DNA of 64,000 nt, from the NCBI GenBank assembly GCA_030407315.1, contig JALQPE010000422.1, forward strand, positions 1 to 64,000. Direction: 5' to 3'. The position numbers were made by a program, and so were the translations under genes. Position 1 is the first letter of the stretch; each line of letters begins with the position of its first letter. Shown in pieces: positions 10,273 to 21,095 of this stretch. The stretch comes from Asparagopsis taxiformis. Lineage: Eukaryota > Rhodophyta > Florideophyceae > Bonnemaisoniales > Bonnemaisoniaceae. The notes beneath the pieces are model-generated. The model made no database searches and was not told the DNA's origin. It worked only from the letters and a program-made list of their open reading frames with translations.

Positions 10273-11211
10273 CTACGACTCCTCGTAGGCGTTTCCCGGG
10301 TCTTCTGCGAAGCGAACCGAGTGGGGCGTGAACTGCTCGCCGTCGTGCGCGTCGTCTTCGCGCGTGCGTTCGCTTTCGCGCTCGCGTGCCTCATCGTCCG
10401 CGGAAACTTCAAAAACCTGAACGTTACGCTGCAGGTTCAGTTCTTCGGGCGTTAGGCGCGCGTGGCTATGCATCTCGCGAATCGCGGCCTGTTGCTCGGA
10501 TGAGAGCAGTGGGCAGCTTACCATGGGGTGCCCAAACTTCCGGCATATCAGACAGCGGAACGCCGCTGTGCGAGACGTGTCGGCCGGTGCCGTCTGTCTC
10601 ACGATAGGCGGTGGGTAAGTTGCGCGCGGTATGTGCGCCGTGTACGGTCCCGCGCGTTCGCGTTCTCGGTCGTCGTTATGCGCAAAGCGTCGCGAGCGGT
10701 CGGCGGGCGATGCGTCGCGAGAGCGTGGCGTGCGATAATTTGACGAAGGGGTGCCAAGCGAGGTTGGACTTCGCATGGGGCTCGGGGTCGAGAACTTCCG
10801 TTCGCGCGGAGCGTGCGGCGTCGCGGCGGAGGTTGAGACGTTTGGCGATGAGAAGCCCGATGGCGGGGTATGCCCCACGGTCAGCGCTTGCACCGTTGGT
10901 GTCTCCTCCTCTTCCACGTAGAGCGCAGGCGTTCGTCGCAGTAGCGGTCGCGCGCTCGTCGTCGGCGTCATCGCTCGGTGCGTGTCCCCGTGGCTCTGCG
11001 CCATAGAGACTAGCTCTCGAAAGGTGTATCGACGCGGGTCGCGAGACAGCGCGTCCCGCACGAGGTGTTGCGCATAGGGTCGTAGACCATCGACGAAAAT
11101 AGAAACAAGCGTTCGCTCGCTAAACGCATCGCCGCAGCGCAGCGCGCGGCGTCGTAGTCTCGTAGCGAATTGCGTTTCGGTTTCCTTCGGGTCTTGCGTT
11201 TGTTGCGCCAC
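10273..11211 (-). pseudogene. Gypsy C: gag C-terminal part with CCHC zinc knuckle
   Basis: Residues early in the frame (RTLVSIFVDGLRPYAQHLV region) match the retrotransposon gag fold, where a FVDGL-type helix is common. A zinc knuckle CLICRKFGHPMVSC (Cx2Cx4Hx4C) lies in the last third and would bind RNA. The listed start is GTG and is not a true start; the frame continues upstream across a frameshift near 11,213-11,290 from the gag N-terminal frame. Confidence 0.7.
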
Positions 11212-11212
11212 G

Positions 11213-12241
11213 TCACGATACGCTTGCGCGACGTCGCCTTCGCGCGCATAAGTTAGCAGGAGCCACTGAACGGCTTCCGCGTAGCACGTAATCGAATCGA
11301 CGCCCCCGCGCTCCTCGGAACGTTCGTCCCACGTACGTTTGGAACGTGTCGCGCGCCTCGTCTGCCAGGAAATACTTGAGAATCGGCAACGCTGCGCCTT
11401 CGGATACGCCGGTGTCGTCGCATGCGCTCTTGAAATACTTCAGGAACGATAGCACGGCGATTCCGTCAGCGCCCGTTAAATTCTCTCCCTGCATCGAATG
11501 GCGCACCATCTTCGCGGTGTTAGCCAATTCGCTCGCAATTGCTCGGTTAAATGCGCGGTCCGTATTACGCAAGCGGTACGTGCGATACGAAAGCGCGCGC
11601 GTGAACAGCTCGTTCAACGGCTGGATCTCTACCAGCCCGGGATGCGCGGGTCCATCGTCGCTATCCGAACGCGGGTGGTCGTCGAATGACAGGTCCTGGC
11701 GCGCCAGTTCCAGCCATCCTTCGGGGTCCGCGTTGCGCGCGTAGTTCGTAGGGGTCGCGCGCGCTGCGGTTCGCGTTCGGTTTTCGCGCGCAGCGACGTT
11801 CGCGCGTTCGGTGTTGTGCTCCTCGCGGGAGTCCATCGTAGTGACGATTAGGTTGTGGACTTGCGCCCTTATCTGAGCCGTTAGTCCACGTGATTGGTCC
11901 TTGATAGCGCGGTCCACCGCGGCTCGTACTTCAGCCTGGAGCATGCATTGGAACGTAGGGTCGTCCACTACTTGTCGAACCAAGCTCGGAAGCGTTGCGG
12001 ACGGCGTAGCGTGCACGTCGGAAACGCGGAACTAGGCCTCGCGCTTCGTTGCGGCGCCATCGTCGGACGTTTGCGCGTGGTCGTCGATGCTCGCGAGCGC
12101 TTGCGTCGGTAACGGCGGCCACGGGGAAGCGGTAGGGTCAGGGATATGTGAAGCGACCAGCGCGTCGACTGCGTGCGTTTGCGACGCGACTGGCGGCGGT
12201 TCGGTCGGCGCGTTCGATCGCTCGGGCGCGGATGGATCCAT
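11213..12241 (-). pseudogene. Gypsy C: gag N-terminal part, one in-frame TAG
   Basis: A Met at 12,241 (MDPSAPERSN) begins a frame interrupted by a TAG at 12,032-12,034 and then open to 11,213. The second half contains VVDDPTFQCMLQAEVRAAVD and ends in a Cys/Tyr-rich stretch that resumes in the frame of the next ORF. It is the probable capsid part of gag. There is no significant feature beyond its high Ala/Arg content, which follows from the CpG-rich DNA. Confidence 0.55.
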
Positions 12242-13600
12242 CGGCGCGGTTGCGTTCGATCGTCGCCTAGGTAAAAGGGAAAAAGGGATGATGGGGAAGG
12301 AGAAAGGGGAATTCGGCGCGCGTCAAAATCTCGCGTCGGCGCGTCGAAAAATTGGCAAGTAAAAAGGGAAGCGCTTCCCGAAAATTGTCTGCGTATCGGG
12401 CGCGCGTAGTAAGGGTGAGGGGGACGAGTTCGCTCGCAGGAGGGCTTCTTCCTCGCTCGGAACGCGCGAAGACGGGTCTCAATCGCTCGCGAACCCAATA
12501 TTTTCGGCACCGCCGAACCCGCGTTAGGGTTGCGAACTAGCGCGCGCACGCGCTGCGTCGTCGATCGCGTCGTTCCGCGCGGCGAATCGTCGTAGTAGGG
12601 GTAGGGTAGTTGTACAAACCAGAGAGGCTACAGCACCGCTTCCGGGATAGCGATACGCGCGCACGCGTCAATCGCCCTCGCTGTCGCGCACGACGAACGG
12701 ATAAAAGAAGAATTAGAGTAAGCGATAGGTTTGGCGTCCCGTGTTTTCCCCAAGCGGAGTTTCTGTGCCTCGCTGAGTTCGCACGTCGGTTCGCGCAATT
12801 CTAGGTCGAGAGACCAGTTGTAGGACCAGCCGGGGTGGCGATCGCTAAGGGAGTTCTAGAATTGCAGCCGTGTCAGGGCGAGGTGAACCGTAACGCGCTG
12901 GTTGAACTTGCGTTCGCGCGTCGCTCGGTCGCGCTGGCGAACGGGTGGTACAACGGCGGAACGCGTAGGGAACGATCGCAACACGGGATTCGCGGGCCGG
13001 CGCAAGCCGTGATCTCAGGGCGAGATCACCGAGTAAACTCGAGCACAACGCGATCCACACAGGGGTCGTAAATCCCTGGCCTAGTGGCGTGCGACGCAAC
13101 GCGCGCTATCGCGGTGCGACGCGGTTTGACGATCGGTTTATGCGCAGCGCGCACGCGAACGTCGGCGATCGTGAGCAACCCGCACGCAACGTTTCAACGC
13201 AATCGGTCCTCGCGATTCGCTAAACGCTTAACTCGTAGCTGCGAAGATGCTGGCTGTTTATTGGTAAGGTGCGAAGCGGAACGACCATTAATAGCTAACT
13301 AATAAGGACAGGTTGTCCTTGCGCGGCCGCCCGGCGGCCGCTCGCTCGCACGCAAAAAGGAAATATTTGGGAAAAAGACTTTCGTCATAAAAAACCCAAA
13401 AAGGGAAAATAAAGGGAAATTCGCAGAAGGCGCTACACGTGGCGCCGGGCTCGCAATCGCACGCGTTCGCGCAGGCGCGCCGTGACACGTAATTGTATCG
13501 CCACGCGTACGCTCGCTTACTAACTAAACGCGGATGCACGCGGACTCAACGCGACGCATCGCTCCGACCCGCGCGCGCACTTTGCAACATAAATTGCATC
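12242..13600 (-). other. Gypsy C leader/LTR-like CpG-rich DNA
   Basis: I see no gene. The DNA is crowded with CG dinucleotides and short reading frames in all phases that reflect composition only. A perfect 9-bp inverted repeat with a one-base spacer (GCGGCCGCC / GGCGGCCGC) lies at 13,323-13,341. The segment is where the 5' leader and LTR of element C should be, but no second LTR copy is in view. Confidence 0.4.
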
Positions 13601-13616
13601 ACAAGAGCGTCGCAAT

Positions 13617-14800
13617 CAGTGACTGAGCGGCTGAACGAGCTGTATCAAGATTCTGGAAGCGATCCGTACTGCAAACTAGCTCGAGACCTCTCAAAGAATT
13701 CCTGGCCTCTAGATGGACAGTTTCAGGAGTCTGAGGAATGGGCAGTACTGCAAAATTTTCAAGAGACGGCATCCAGAACCACAGACGACGGGAGAGGAGA
13801 CTTCATGCTGCTTAACGAACAGCGCGTTGACCTCCCCAAACAGACGGTGGGGGCGGACCTGCGATGGCTGGAACTACTTCCACTGGAAGTTCGACAGTGG
13901 ATATCCGATCCCTCTCTCCAATATTTCGTCGACCCGATGCTGGAAGGTATGAAAAGTAGCGATGATTTTCCCAAATTCAAAGTCCATGCTTTAACAGGTC
14001 ATTATGAAACCATTCTGACTCGAGCATACAATGCAGGTGTGGTAGTCTGGTCAGACCCAGCGTCTGAGACGAAAGATTACAATTCACTCGCCATGCAACT
14101 TACAATGACCTCCTTCGCGGTCAAGAAGGATCACAACCGTGACCGCATGATCAGCTGGCCGCGATTCCAAAACTGTTTCATGCCCGATGCTCCTTACACC
14201 GATCTTCCTACACCAGATCTCTTCTCCCTGATCCGTCTACCGACGTCCTCAAACATGTCTGGTTTTTTCTTTGACGTCGAAAACATGTTTCACCACATCA
14301 AATTACCCCAGTCTCTGGCCAGGCTCATGCCGTTGGCTCAAGTAAAGGCAGCAGCACTCGGGAAGGAAACGGTACAAAAAATTGAAGCAGATTTCAGACG
14401 ATCTATCAACCCTGAGGAACTGCTTCGCCCTCTACAAGCTACACTACCAATGGGTTTCAAGTGGGCCGTTTATATCGCGCATACCATAGCTGCACAGTGC
14501 ATGAAGCATGCATTTGCAGCAATGAAGGCATCCCATGGGTTTCCTGAAATTCCTTGCCAGGCACGCCTGGTGACAATGCTGAGAGGCGATGGTCTCATTG
14601 TGCTCCGTTCTGGAGATATATTGCTGCTTCACATCATTGATGACGTCAATCCAATTTGCATTGATTGGCCAGCACAAGCAGTAATCGCGCTGAACGTTGC
14701 ATGTGCCAAAACTTTTGCAGAATATGGACTTCCCCGAAAGCAGTCTAAGTCGTCGGCAATCAATGAAGTCGTTACCAATTCGATGCCGTTCATGGGTTAG
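13617..14800 (+). pseudogene. DIRS 1: reverse transcriptase
   Basis: Conserved blocks shared with element 2 include MTSFAVKKDHNRDRMISWPR, PYTDLPTPDLFS, a catalytic-aspartate strand FFDVENMFHHIKLP, PMGFKWAVYIAHT and the active site LLLHIIDDVNP. The open frame can be extended upstream to 13,493, but that start is TTG and the added residues come from the neighbouring CpG-rich DNA. The frame ends at TAG 14,798-14,800, exactly where element 2 has Trp (FMGW). Confidence 0.88.
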
Positions 14801-15625
14801 TCTATAGACCTCTCCAGTCACACAATAAGGCCGCAGCAGAGAAAACTAATTCACGCGTTGTCTGATGCATGGCGTTGCATAAACGACGAAAGCCTTTCCC
14901 CTGCTGCCCTCCAGTCAGCCATAGGTCGGCTCATATGGATAGCGCTTGATATTCGCCCGCTCTTATCTGTCCTTCTTCATTCCTTTCACTATGCAAATCC
15001 TAAGCGGGATCCAACACGCTCAATTGCCGCCGTTGTGAAACGCGAGCTCTCCACGTTTGTCCGAATACTTCCGCTTTCATTTGTCAAACTGCAGCGGAAT
15101 ACGTGGAGCAATATCATTGCATTCGACGCTTCTAATGAAGCAGGTGGCGTTTGTTTTGCCGCAATACCGCTCGGAAGAGCAAATGTCTTCGAAAAATTCG
15201 TCAATAGATCCCTCACCAACCGAACGCATTGCGAAAAGATGCGTTTGAATGCTCTAGTACGAAGCCTGCATTGGTCAGTTGTGTTCTCACACAAATGGAG
15301 ACGCAAACAGCACATCAATGTTCTCGAGGCCCACGCCGCGGTCCTTGCAGTAGAATGGGCTGTGTCGCACCCAATTACGGGAAATCGTGTTTTAATTATT
15401 TCGGACTCACTAGTGGTGATCGGTGCACTACAGAAAGGAAGATCGTCGTCCACGGAACTCGCGCTGCCTTGCCGGCGTTTTGCGGCGATTGTAATAGCGC
15501 ACGACTTACATCCACTCTTCATTCACGTCCCGTCAGAGTCTAATCCAGCTGACGGCCCATCCCGACTACGACCGACTTGGGTTCATGGAAATCCATCGCT
15601 GGGATTGCCAGAACATCAAATCTAG
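14801..15625 (+). pseudogene. DIRS 1: RNase H
   Basis: This continues the RT frame past the stop. RNase H residues are FDASNEAGGVCFA (first Asp), VLEAHAAVLAVEWAV (Glu), ISDSLVVIGAL (second Asp) and PADGPSRLR (third Asp), so the D-E-D-D set is intact. It would remove RNA from the RNA:DNA hybrid. It ends 82 bp before the recombinase ORF. Confidence 0.85.
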
Positions 15626-15707
15626 CGAAATCAAGCCTGTTTTCATCGCCGCACAGCAGATCGAGCGGGGTCAGTCACTCTGAAGGAGTTGGTATTACGT
15701 ACGAATA

Positions 15708-16688
15708 ATGAACACAAAAGCGAAACTGACGAGCGCACGATGCGACCTAAACAAAACATATGCAGGTGATGAATTCATGAGCAACATAGCAGAAAAGGCA
15801 CTAACAGTCTATGACCAATACCCGCTCATTCGAAACACCCTAAAACCAGCGACACGAAACAGATATATGTCGGCCTTCAAGAGCTTCTATAGCAAAGTTT
15901 ACCACCTGCCCAGAACAGCCTACGAGCTCGATGTCACACTCACCGACTACATACAGACACAGGCTATGCAGAATGCATCAGCTGGGCGAAAGCAAGAAAT
16001 GGTCAACCTAATATCACATCTGGCTATCGCTGTACCGGAGCTCGGTCGAATGCTTCCAAGAGCCCGAAGGGCAATAAAAGGATGGAGCAAGCTTACACCA
16101 TCGAAAGCCGCCTTACCACTCACCCGCCATCTTATGTTTGCAATCGTACATTATCTGCGATGTAAGAACCAACCTTGTATTGCAGCCGCGGTACTGACTG
16201 CCTAGGGAGCGTACCTCAGGGCATCAGAAGTTTTGAAATTGGACTGGACGGATATTGCGCTGCATGGAGATACTCGTACGATACACTTATCGGAATCGAT
16301 CGTGGGAGTGAACGTCAAAGATGCCAAAACCGGCCCTTTGCAGTTCACTTCGATTAGAGATGAGCTGGTGCAGAAGCTTCTCCATCGCTATGCCGATACA
16401 AACCACAGGTCCGGTCTCGCTTTCCCGCTTTCTTACGCCTCTTACTTGTCGAACTTTAAAGAGGCGGCGGCTTTCTTCGGCCTCCCACTAAGCCTCACCC
16501 CACATTCAGCACGAATCGGAGGTGCCCTCCATGACTACTGTAATGGCATGGAAGCAACATCAATAGCAATACATGGTAGGTGGGAGAGCGTGCAGTCATT
16601 GCGACACTATCTCACAAACGGAAGAGCCATCGTGCAGAAAATGCAACTCACGCAAGCACAGGGGGACCTAATCGGGCAGTACGCTTAG
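15708..16688 (+). pseudogene. DIRS 1: tyrosine recombinase with internal TAG
   Basis: The frame begins with ATG at 15,708, is interrupted by TAG at 16,203-16,205 where element 2 has Trp, and then runs to 16,688. Catalytic signatures of the family are present after the stop: LRASEV (first Arg), HSARIGG (H-x-x-R), HGRWES (H/W box) and LRHYL (nucleophilic Tyr). Residues resembling the C-terminal tail of element 2 follow after 16,688 to about 17,010. The enzyme would insert the circular cDNA without target duplication. Confidence 0.88.
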
Positions 16689-17010
16689 GGAACTCACCGT
16701 TTACTGCTTGGGACACAGTCTTTCCATGATCCTGGTTCTGCTCCTACAAAACGGCTGCAATTCACCACCACCGACGCAACTATCCATGCTGAATCGAAGC
16801 AGAAAGTTTCGAGTCTGGTTGGAAGCTATTGGAATAAGTCGCTGCGACGAGAAAACGGGAAGCGCAACTGGGAACTCGTCTGTAGGAGTAGCAAAATCAC
16901 CAATGGGCCTAGTGATAACAGGGACGCCGACGGTACAAGTGGTGTTGAATACAGAATCAGGACAGAGGAAAAGCGCAAACATCATAAACGGAGCTGGTCC
17001 AAGGTGTGCC

Positions 17011-17868
17011 GATAACATATATGAGTGGCAATGGGGCGCTCTCAAGCTCCCGCAGTGTCCAGCTTTTTCTCCTGAGTAGCGCCAAGCTATCGTTTCCAAT
17101 CTCAAAATGCCAGATGGAACTCTCGAACTTAACTGCTAACGCAGGCAATAAGCATCAATTGAACGCGTACATCGCAAAGCAGAACCCGTCAGTACACGTG
17201 ACTTGGGATTATGGGGGCCTCTCGCTACACGCATTTGGCAGGTTAATTTACCTGAAGGACTACAGTACTCCTACCCCTGGGTTGAGCCTGAATGATTTTC
17301 AGCCAGCCCTGCAGTAAAAGAACTGCGTTCTTCTCATCTGGTCCTTTATGACCTGTGATATCAATATCAAGTTCTGGTGCCCAGGCAGTAGTGGTGAGAT
17401 GTTAACATAATTTTGATCACAGCCGTCATCGCAACTCGAGCCATCGGTCGCCGATTTGCCAGAAACGCAACACTCCTACACAAACTGTGACACCAACATT
17501 CGGAAAGTGCCCGCGCGGTACGCCGGGCGTTGATGGACTGGTTCACGCATCTTGGCGCAAAACTGGAAAGCACTGCCCGGATTACCGGAAACGGATGCGC
17601 ATCGGCTGTTCGTTTGGTGGCGATGCAGTGGACCAAGTTGACGGTGAATACGATGGCGGCCGAATGATGAACGAAATTTACTTCAGTGATCGCATGACAT
17701 CGTCAGTGCGACTGCTACGCCCCGAGTCAGTTCAAGTTCAGAACCGCTCATTTGTACTTGGCGAGCTAGATTTTCATGTTCCAATGCCGAGGCAGTGCGT
17801 CCGATCTCGAACGATTGGAGGCATTTTTCTGCAGTTTTTCGAGCGCGGAAATACAGTTGCAATGTCCC
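17011..17868. other. Non-coding or unrecognised DNA between DIRS 1 and the MULE
   Basis: Several open frames of 70-135 codons overlap here on both strands, none with a recognisable motif. Part may be the 3' non-coding repeat region of DIRS element 1, but I could not match split direct repeats. The right end is the insertion target of the MULE. Confidence 0.4.
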
Positions 17869-17878
17869 TTTTCCACAC
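17869..17878. repeat. MULE target-site duplication, left
   Basis: TTTTCCACAC immediately precedes the GGGGAGC terminus and is repeated exactly after the other terminus at 31,433-31,442. The 10-bp length fits the Mutator superfamily. Confidence 0.93.
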
Positions 17879-20800
17879 GGGGAGCACTTAATCTACCGCC
17901 GGTAGAGACGGTAAGATTTCAGCCAATCGGACGAACTCGTCAAGCTGTTTTGACCAATCGCAGAAACTTGTCAAGCGCCTGGCCCGGTTATCTCCGTGGC
18001 CCGTAGATGCACCAATCACAAAAACTCGTCAACCAAATATGATAAATTTTGGCGAATACGGCCTTTTCATTGGTTGAAAACAGCCTGGATCCAGGAAAGC
18101 TGGAAAAAGTACCGCCAGCGCAACATGCGAAAACAGCTGCTCTGAGAGGGTTCGCACCGCCCGTCGCTCCGCGTGACAAACTCAACCATTTTCGCGTGAC
18201 TCGAACTTTCAACTTTCTCGTTCACCGAAATTCAATTTCCCATTTTCGCCGCCGCCAATTATTGGAAATGGCGGGTAATCCAAATCTCGAAATCTCTCGC
18301 CGCGCGGCACCGGCAGATAGGACCGCCCCGCAGTGGTCCGCTCCTCTCGAGACCCCATGACATCGTCATCTACCCCCGTGCCACCACCGCGGCTACTGCC
18401 GCGATATCGACACCACTGTCAACATTCCCGCCCGGTTTCTATGCGCGTCGACGTCTTCTACACGCAGTTATCGATATTTTTGCGCGCCAGACAAGACCAT
18501 TCACTTCCTGTGTGAGTGAAACGAACCGAGCTAAAACATTTATGCAGAACAGCAGATAAAGGAGCGAGAATACCTGCATGACTAGCACCAATATTGCTGC
18601 AGTCTTCTCACACTTCTGCATGCTTTCAACATTGCAGTACTCTTTCTGATCTCTCGTTTCATTGTCTTACCCGATTCTCATCGCAGGTCTGCGAATTTGA
18701 AATTGCCTTTGCTGGGAACTGTCTTTCTCGTAGATAACAACGGAACGAATTAGTTTACTGTTCTCTGTTAACAAAAAGAGGGACGCGATCCGCCGGTTTC
18801 TTCCTTCAATTAAGTTCTGAAGCGCTAACATTGTATTGCAGTTTCTGAAAAACCGCCAAGACGCTGTCATGAGCTCATCCAATCATCAATGGGAACTTCT
18901 GGCGGATGAATCCGGAAGCTCTAACACATTGGAAGAGTGTTTGGAAAAGCGCATAGAAGAATTTATGGAAATGGTGAAAGTGGATGGCATGATTTTAACG
19001 GAAAGACAGTGGAACTCTCTTCACGTACATCTGAATGAGTCGTTTGCATCATTCAAATTGTGTGACGACACAAAACCGTGGTTTGAGCACGCGAAACCAG
19101 AATGCATGCTTGACGACCATTTGTTGCTTGCCGGACTGTCCGAACTAACAATGGCCGATAATTTCATAATATTCGGCTGCAACTCAGGGCAGCATTTTAT
19201 GGCAGGTGCAGGGAGGGCTGTAAATGGCGTTCGAGAAGAGGATGGGATGTTTGACAACATTCGAAACATTGTTCTGCAAGCATGGGTCGATTCCGATGTC
19301 GCTCCTAGCTTTATTATTCCGGTAAACATCAGGAGATCGCACTGGGGTGCTGTGTTCGGTGTCAACGACCCAGAAGATGAAACGCATGGAATTGTTTACT
19401 GGGGTGACAGTTTGAGACACCCCTGCCCTCATAACCTTCTCGAGTTCGTGACCAGTTTCTTCGAGGATACGTGCATGAACACGGCGTGGACGACAAGTGG
19501 AGATAACTACATCCTAGACGTACTATCATTTAAAATGCAGCTCGACGCATACAGCTGTGGATTTTATGTTCTCAGCGCAGCAACAAGTCTCTCGGAATAC
19601 TCTGGAAATATGCCGAAACAAACTTTCAAGACGCAGTACTCTGCAGAACTTACGGAGGATATCCGGAAATGCTGTACTATGCGATACGTGAGGGCTGTGT
19701 TGGAGTTGTGTGATTGTGATGAATTTTCGAATGGCAAGCCTACCGACTTAGATGTGTGCAGATATTTGATATCATTCCTACCCGGAAATCAGTGCCCCAG
19801 CGAACGTGTCTATGACGAAGCTCCAGTAATAACAATTGAAATGGACCCTACAGTTTCTCAGAGCAGAATAGTGCAGCCAGGTGATGTCGAATATGACTGG
19901 AGCGAAAGCACAGAAGGAAGTAGAGCGTTTGATGGAAGTGACGGAAAGAGTATGTTAGAATGGTACAATGAAATGGATGCTAAAAGCACAAAGAAGGATA
20001 CGTTGGCTGCTACTAAATGTTCTCCAGCTCAGACTGAGATCGACGTGCTGCCCGATGAAGAAGACTTTGAGCCTGCTCCGCCCGCGCAGCTTCAGAAGAA
20101 CGTAAATACGGACGCTCTAGTCAAGGCTAGAAGGGAAAAATCTACGATCGAGGCGCGAATACAACGCCCCGGAAGGGGATCTCGAATGCTGTCCTCAGCT
20201 GGGCCAGAGAGACTTGGCACAGAGCTGCACGGTCCACGGGGCATGGAGGCGGATCCTGAGAAACACGACGCATTAATGGCCCGGCACACTGCTAGTACCA
20301 GTGTGACACGCGCCGGCAGTGCTGGTACCTGCTCAACTGTCTCTCCGGCGCCGCCGGCTTCAATACCTTGTCCCGGACCAAGTGAGTTGCCAGAATCTCA
20401 CAGTCATGTTTTCGCATGTAATGATGGAAGAAACGAAGGGGAAGGAATTGCCGTCGATGAAGAGTGCGCACGTGAGTCATCTGCCATAACTGGTGTACAT
20501 ACCTATGTTCAGGACTCATTGAAGCCTGTGGAGCCACTTACAATAGAAGAGTGCATCATTGTCAGAGGGTCAGTTCTGCATTACTTGGACCAGTGCCATG
20601 CAAAAGGCGTGCACTACGGTGCAGTCACAACAATTTTGCGGCGGAGTAACGAGACAAGACCAGGTGATCCTCTCAGCTTTATTGGAAGCATACGGCTCCG
20701 GTGCGTAGAGCGCCGTCGTGCATCAAATTGCCCAGTGGAATTGTTAGCATGGAGATCGAGGGACGAATGCCAGTGGCTCGTGAAACCACCGACTACAAGC

Positions 20801-20903
20801 CACACACACGAAAAGAGCCCCAGCTCCAAACCGTCCCAGCGCCACAAGTCTACCATTCGCACTATTTATGACTTCGAGAAAGAGCTGTGCACTATCTCCC
20901 GTT
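17879..20903 (+). repeat. MULE left terminal inverted repeat arm (~3.0 kb)
   Basis: The arm contains a terminal palindrome (TCTACC-GCC-GGTAGA at 17,892-17,906) and three subterminal copies of a 21-nt motif CCAATC..A..AACTYGTCAA at 17,923, 17,954 and 18,012, likely transposase-binding sites. About 560 bp of leader then precede the Ulp1 ORF. Homology with the right arm stops at 20,903, inside the end of that ORF. Confidence 0.92.
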
Positions 20904-21037
20904 CATGCAGAACAGCATGCTTTGCTTACTACGCCGAACGAAAATCGAAAATTGGAAGCAGTGTGATCTCTAGAAATGAGAAGGGGCTTGGCAATCAGAA
21001 GCTGAATACATTACAATCCAACGACAAAAAAAACTGA
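18869..21037 (+). CDS. Ulp1-family (C48) cysteine protease-like protein in MULE left arm
   Basis: The first ATG is at 18,869, giving 722 aa (the longer open frame starts at TTG). The protease core is N-terminal: catalytic His in RRSHWGAVFG (H158), Asp in VYWGDSLRH (D180), the oxyanion Gln in KMQLD (Q224) and nucleophile Cys in AYSCGFYVL (C230), all in the order of the SUMO/NEDD8 protease family. The remaining ~450 residues are acidic, then low complexity, then a small globular tail, with no recognised domain. The last ~45 residues lie in the unique centre, not in the arm. Ulp1-like genes are known passengers or partners in some plant MULEs; its role here is unknown. Confidence 0.85.
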   Translation: MSSSNHQWELLADESGSSNTLEECLEKRIEEFMEMVKVDGMILTERQWNSLHVHLNESFASFKLCDDTKPWFEHAKPECMLDDHLLLAGLSELTMADNFIIFGCNSGQHFMAGAGRAVNGVREEDGMFDNIRNIVLQAWVDSDVAPSFIIPVNIRRSHWGAVFGVNDPEDETHGIVYWGDSLRHPCPHNLLEFVTSFFEDTCMNTAWTTSGDNYILDVLSFKMQLDAYSCGFYVLSAATSLSEYSGNMPKQTFKTQYSAELTEDIRKCCTMRYVRAVLELCDCDEFSNGKPTDLDVCRYLISFLPGNQCPSERVYDEAPVITIEMDPTVSQSRIVQPGDVEYDWSESTEGSRAFDGSDGKSMLEWYNEMDAKSTKKDTLAATKCSPAQTEIDVLPDEEDFEPAPPAQLQKNVNTDALVKARREKSTIEARIQRPGRGSRMLSSAGPERLGTELHGPRGMEADPEKHDALMARHTASTSVTRAGSAGTCSTVSPAPPASIPCPGPSELPESHSHVFACNDGRNEGEGIAVDEECARESSAITGVHTYVQDSLKPVEPLTIEECIIVRGSVLHYLDQCHAKGVHYGAVTTILRRSNETRPGDPLSFIGSIRLRCVERRRASNCPVELLAWRSRDECQWLVKPPTTSHTHEKSPSSKPSQRHKSTIRTIYDFEKELCTISRSCRTACFAYYAERKSKIGSSVISRNEKGLGNQKLNTLQSNDKKN

Positions 21038-21095
21038 TTCCCTGCTTGCTTCCCGTTCCGATCACCTCCGAAATCCCAAGTATGACGCCCCGCTT

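Larger units (their letters stand above)
9380..13600 (-). mobile_element. Ty3/gypsy-like relic C (gag and protease only), extremely CpG-rich
   Basis: On the minus strand the order is leader/LTR-like DNA (13.6-12.25 kb), gag (12,241-10,273) and protease (10,228-9431); RT, RNase H and integrase are absent. The protease is clearly related to that of gypsy A. CG dinucleotides and GCGCG strings are far more common here than on either side. The right limit is placed where the CpG-rich DNA gives way to DIRS element 1 near 13,600-13,620; the left limit is approximate. Confidence 0.65.
13600..17010 (+). mobile_element. DIRS-like (tyrosine recombinase) retrotransposon 1, 5'-truncated
   Basis: RT, RNase H and a tyrosine recombinase follow each other on the plus strand, the defining content of DIRS-order elements, which integrate with a recombinase in place of a DDE integrase. 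The same domain order with clear similarity is seen in element 2 (52.1-57.5 kb, minus strand). Gag is missing, and homology to element 2 starts only near 13,617. Two Trp codons have become TAG (14,798 and 16,203), so the copy is dead. Confidence 0.88.

Noticed and set aside
9600..13500. Many long plus-strand ORFs in the CpG-rich region as genes
   Set aside because: They mirror the minus-strand gag and protease frames and have only composition-driven Arg/Ala-rich sequence.
13493..13616. The first ~41 residues of the DIRS 1 RT ORF
   Set aside because: The start is TTG, the DNA has the composition of gypsy C, and there is no match to DIRS 2.
18836..18868. An upstream start for the Ulp1-like gene
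   Set aside because: The longer frame starts with TTG; the first ATG is at 18,869, and the same holds in the right copy at 25,992.
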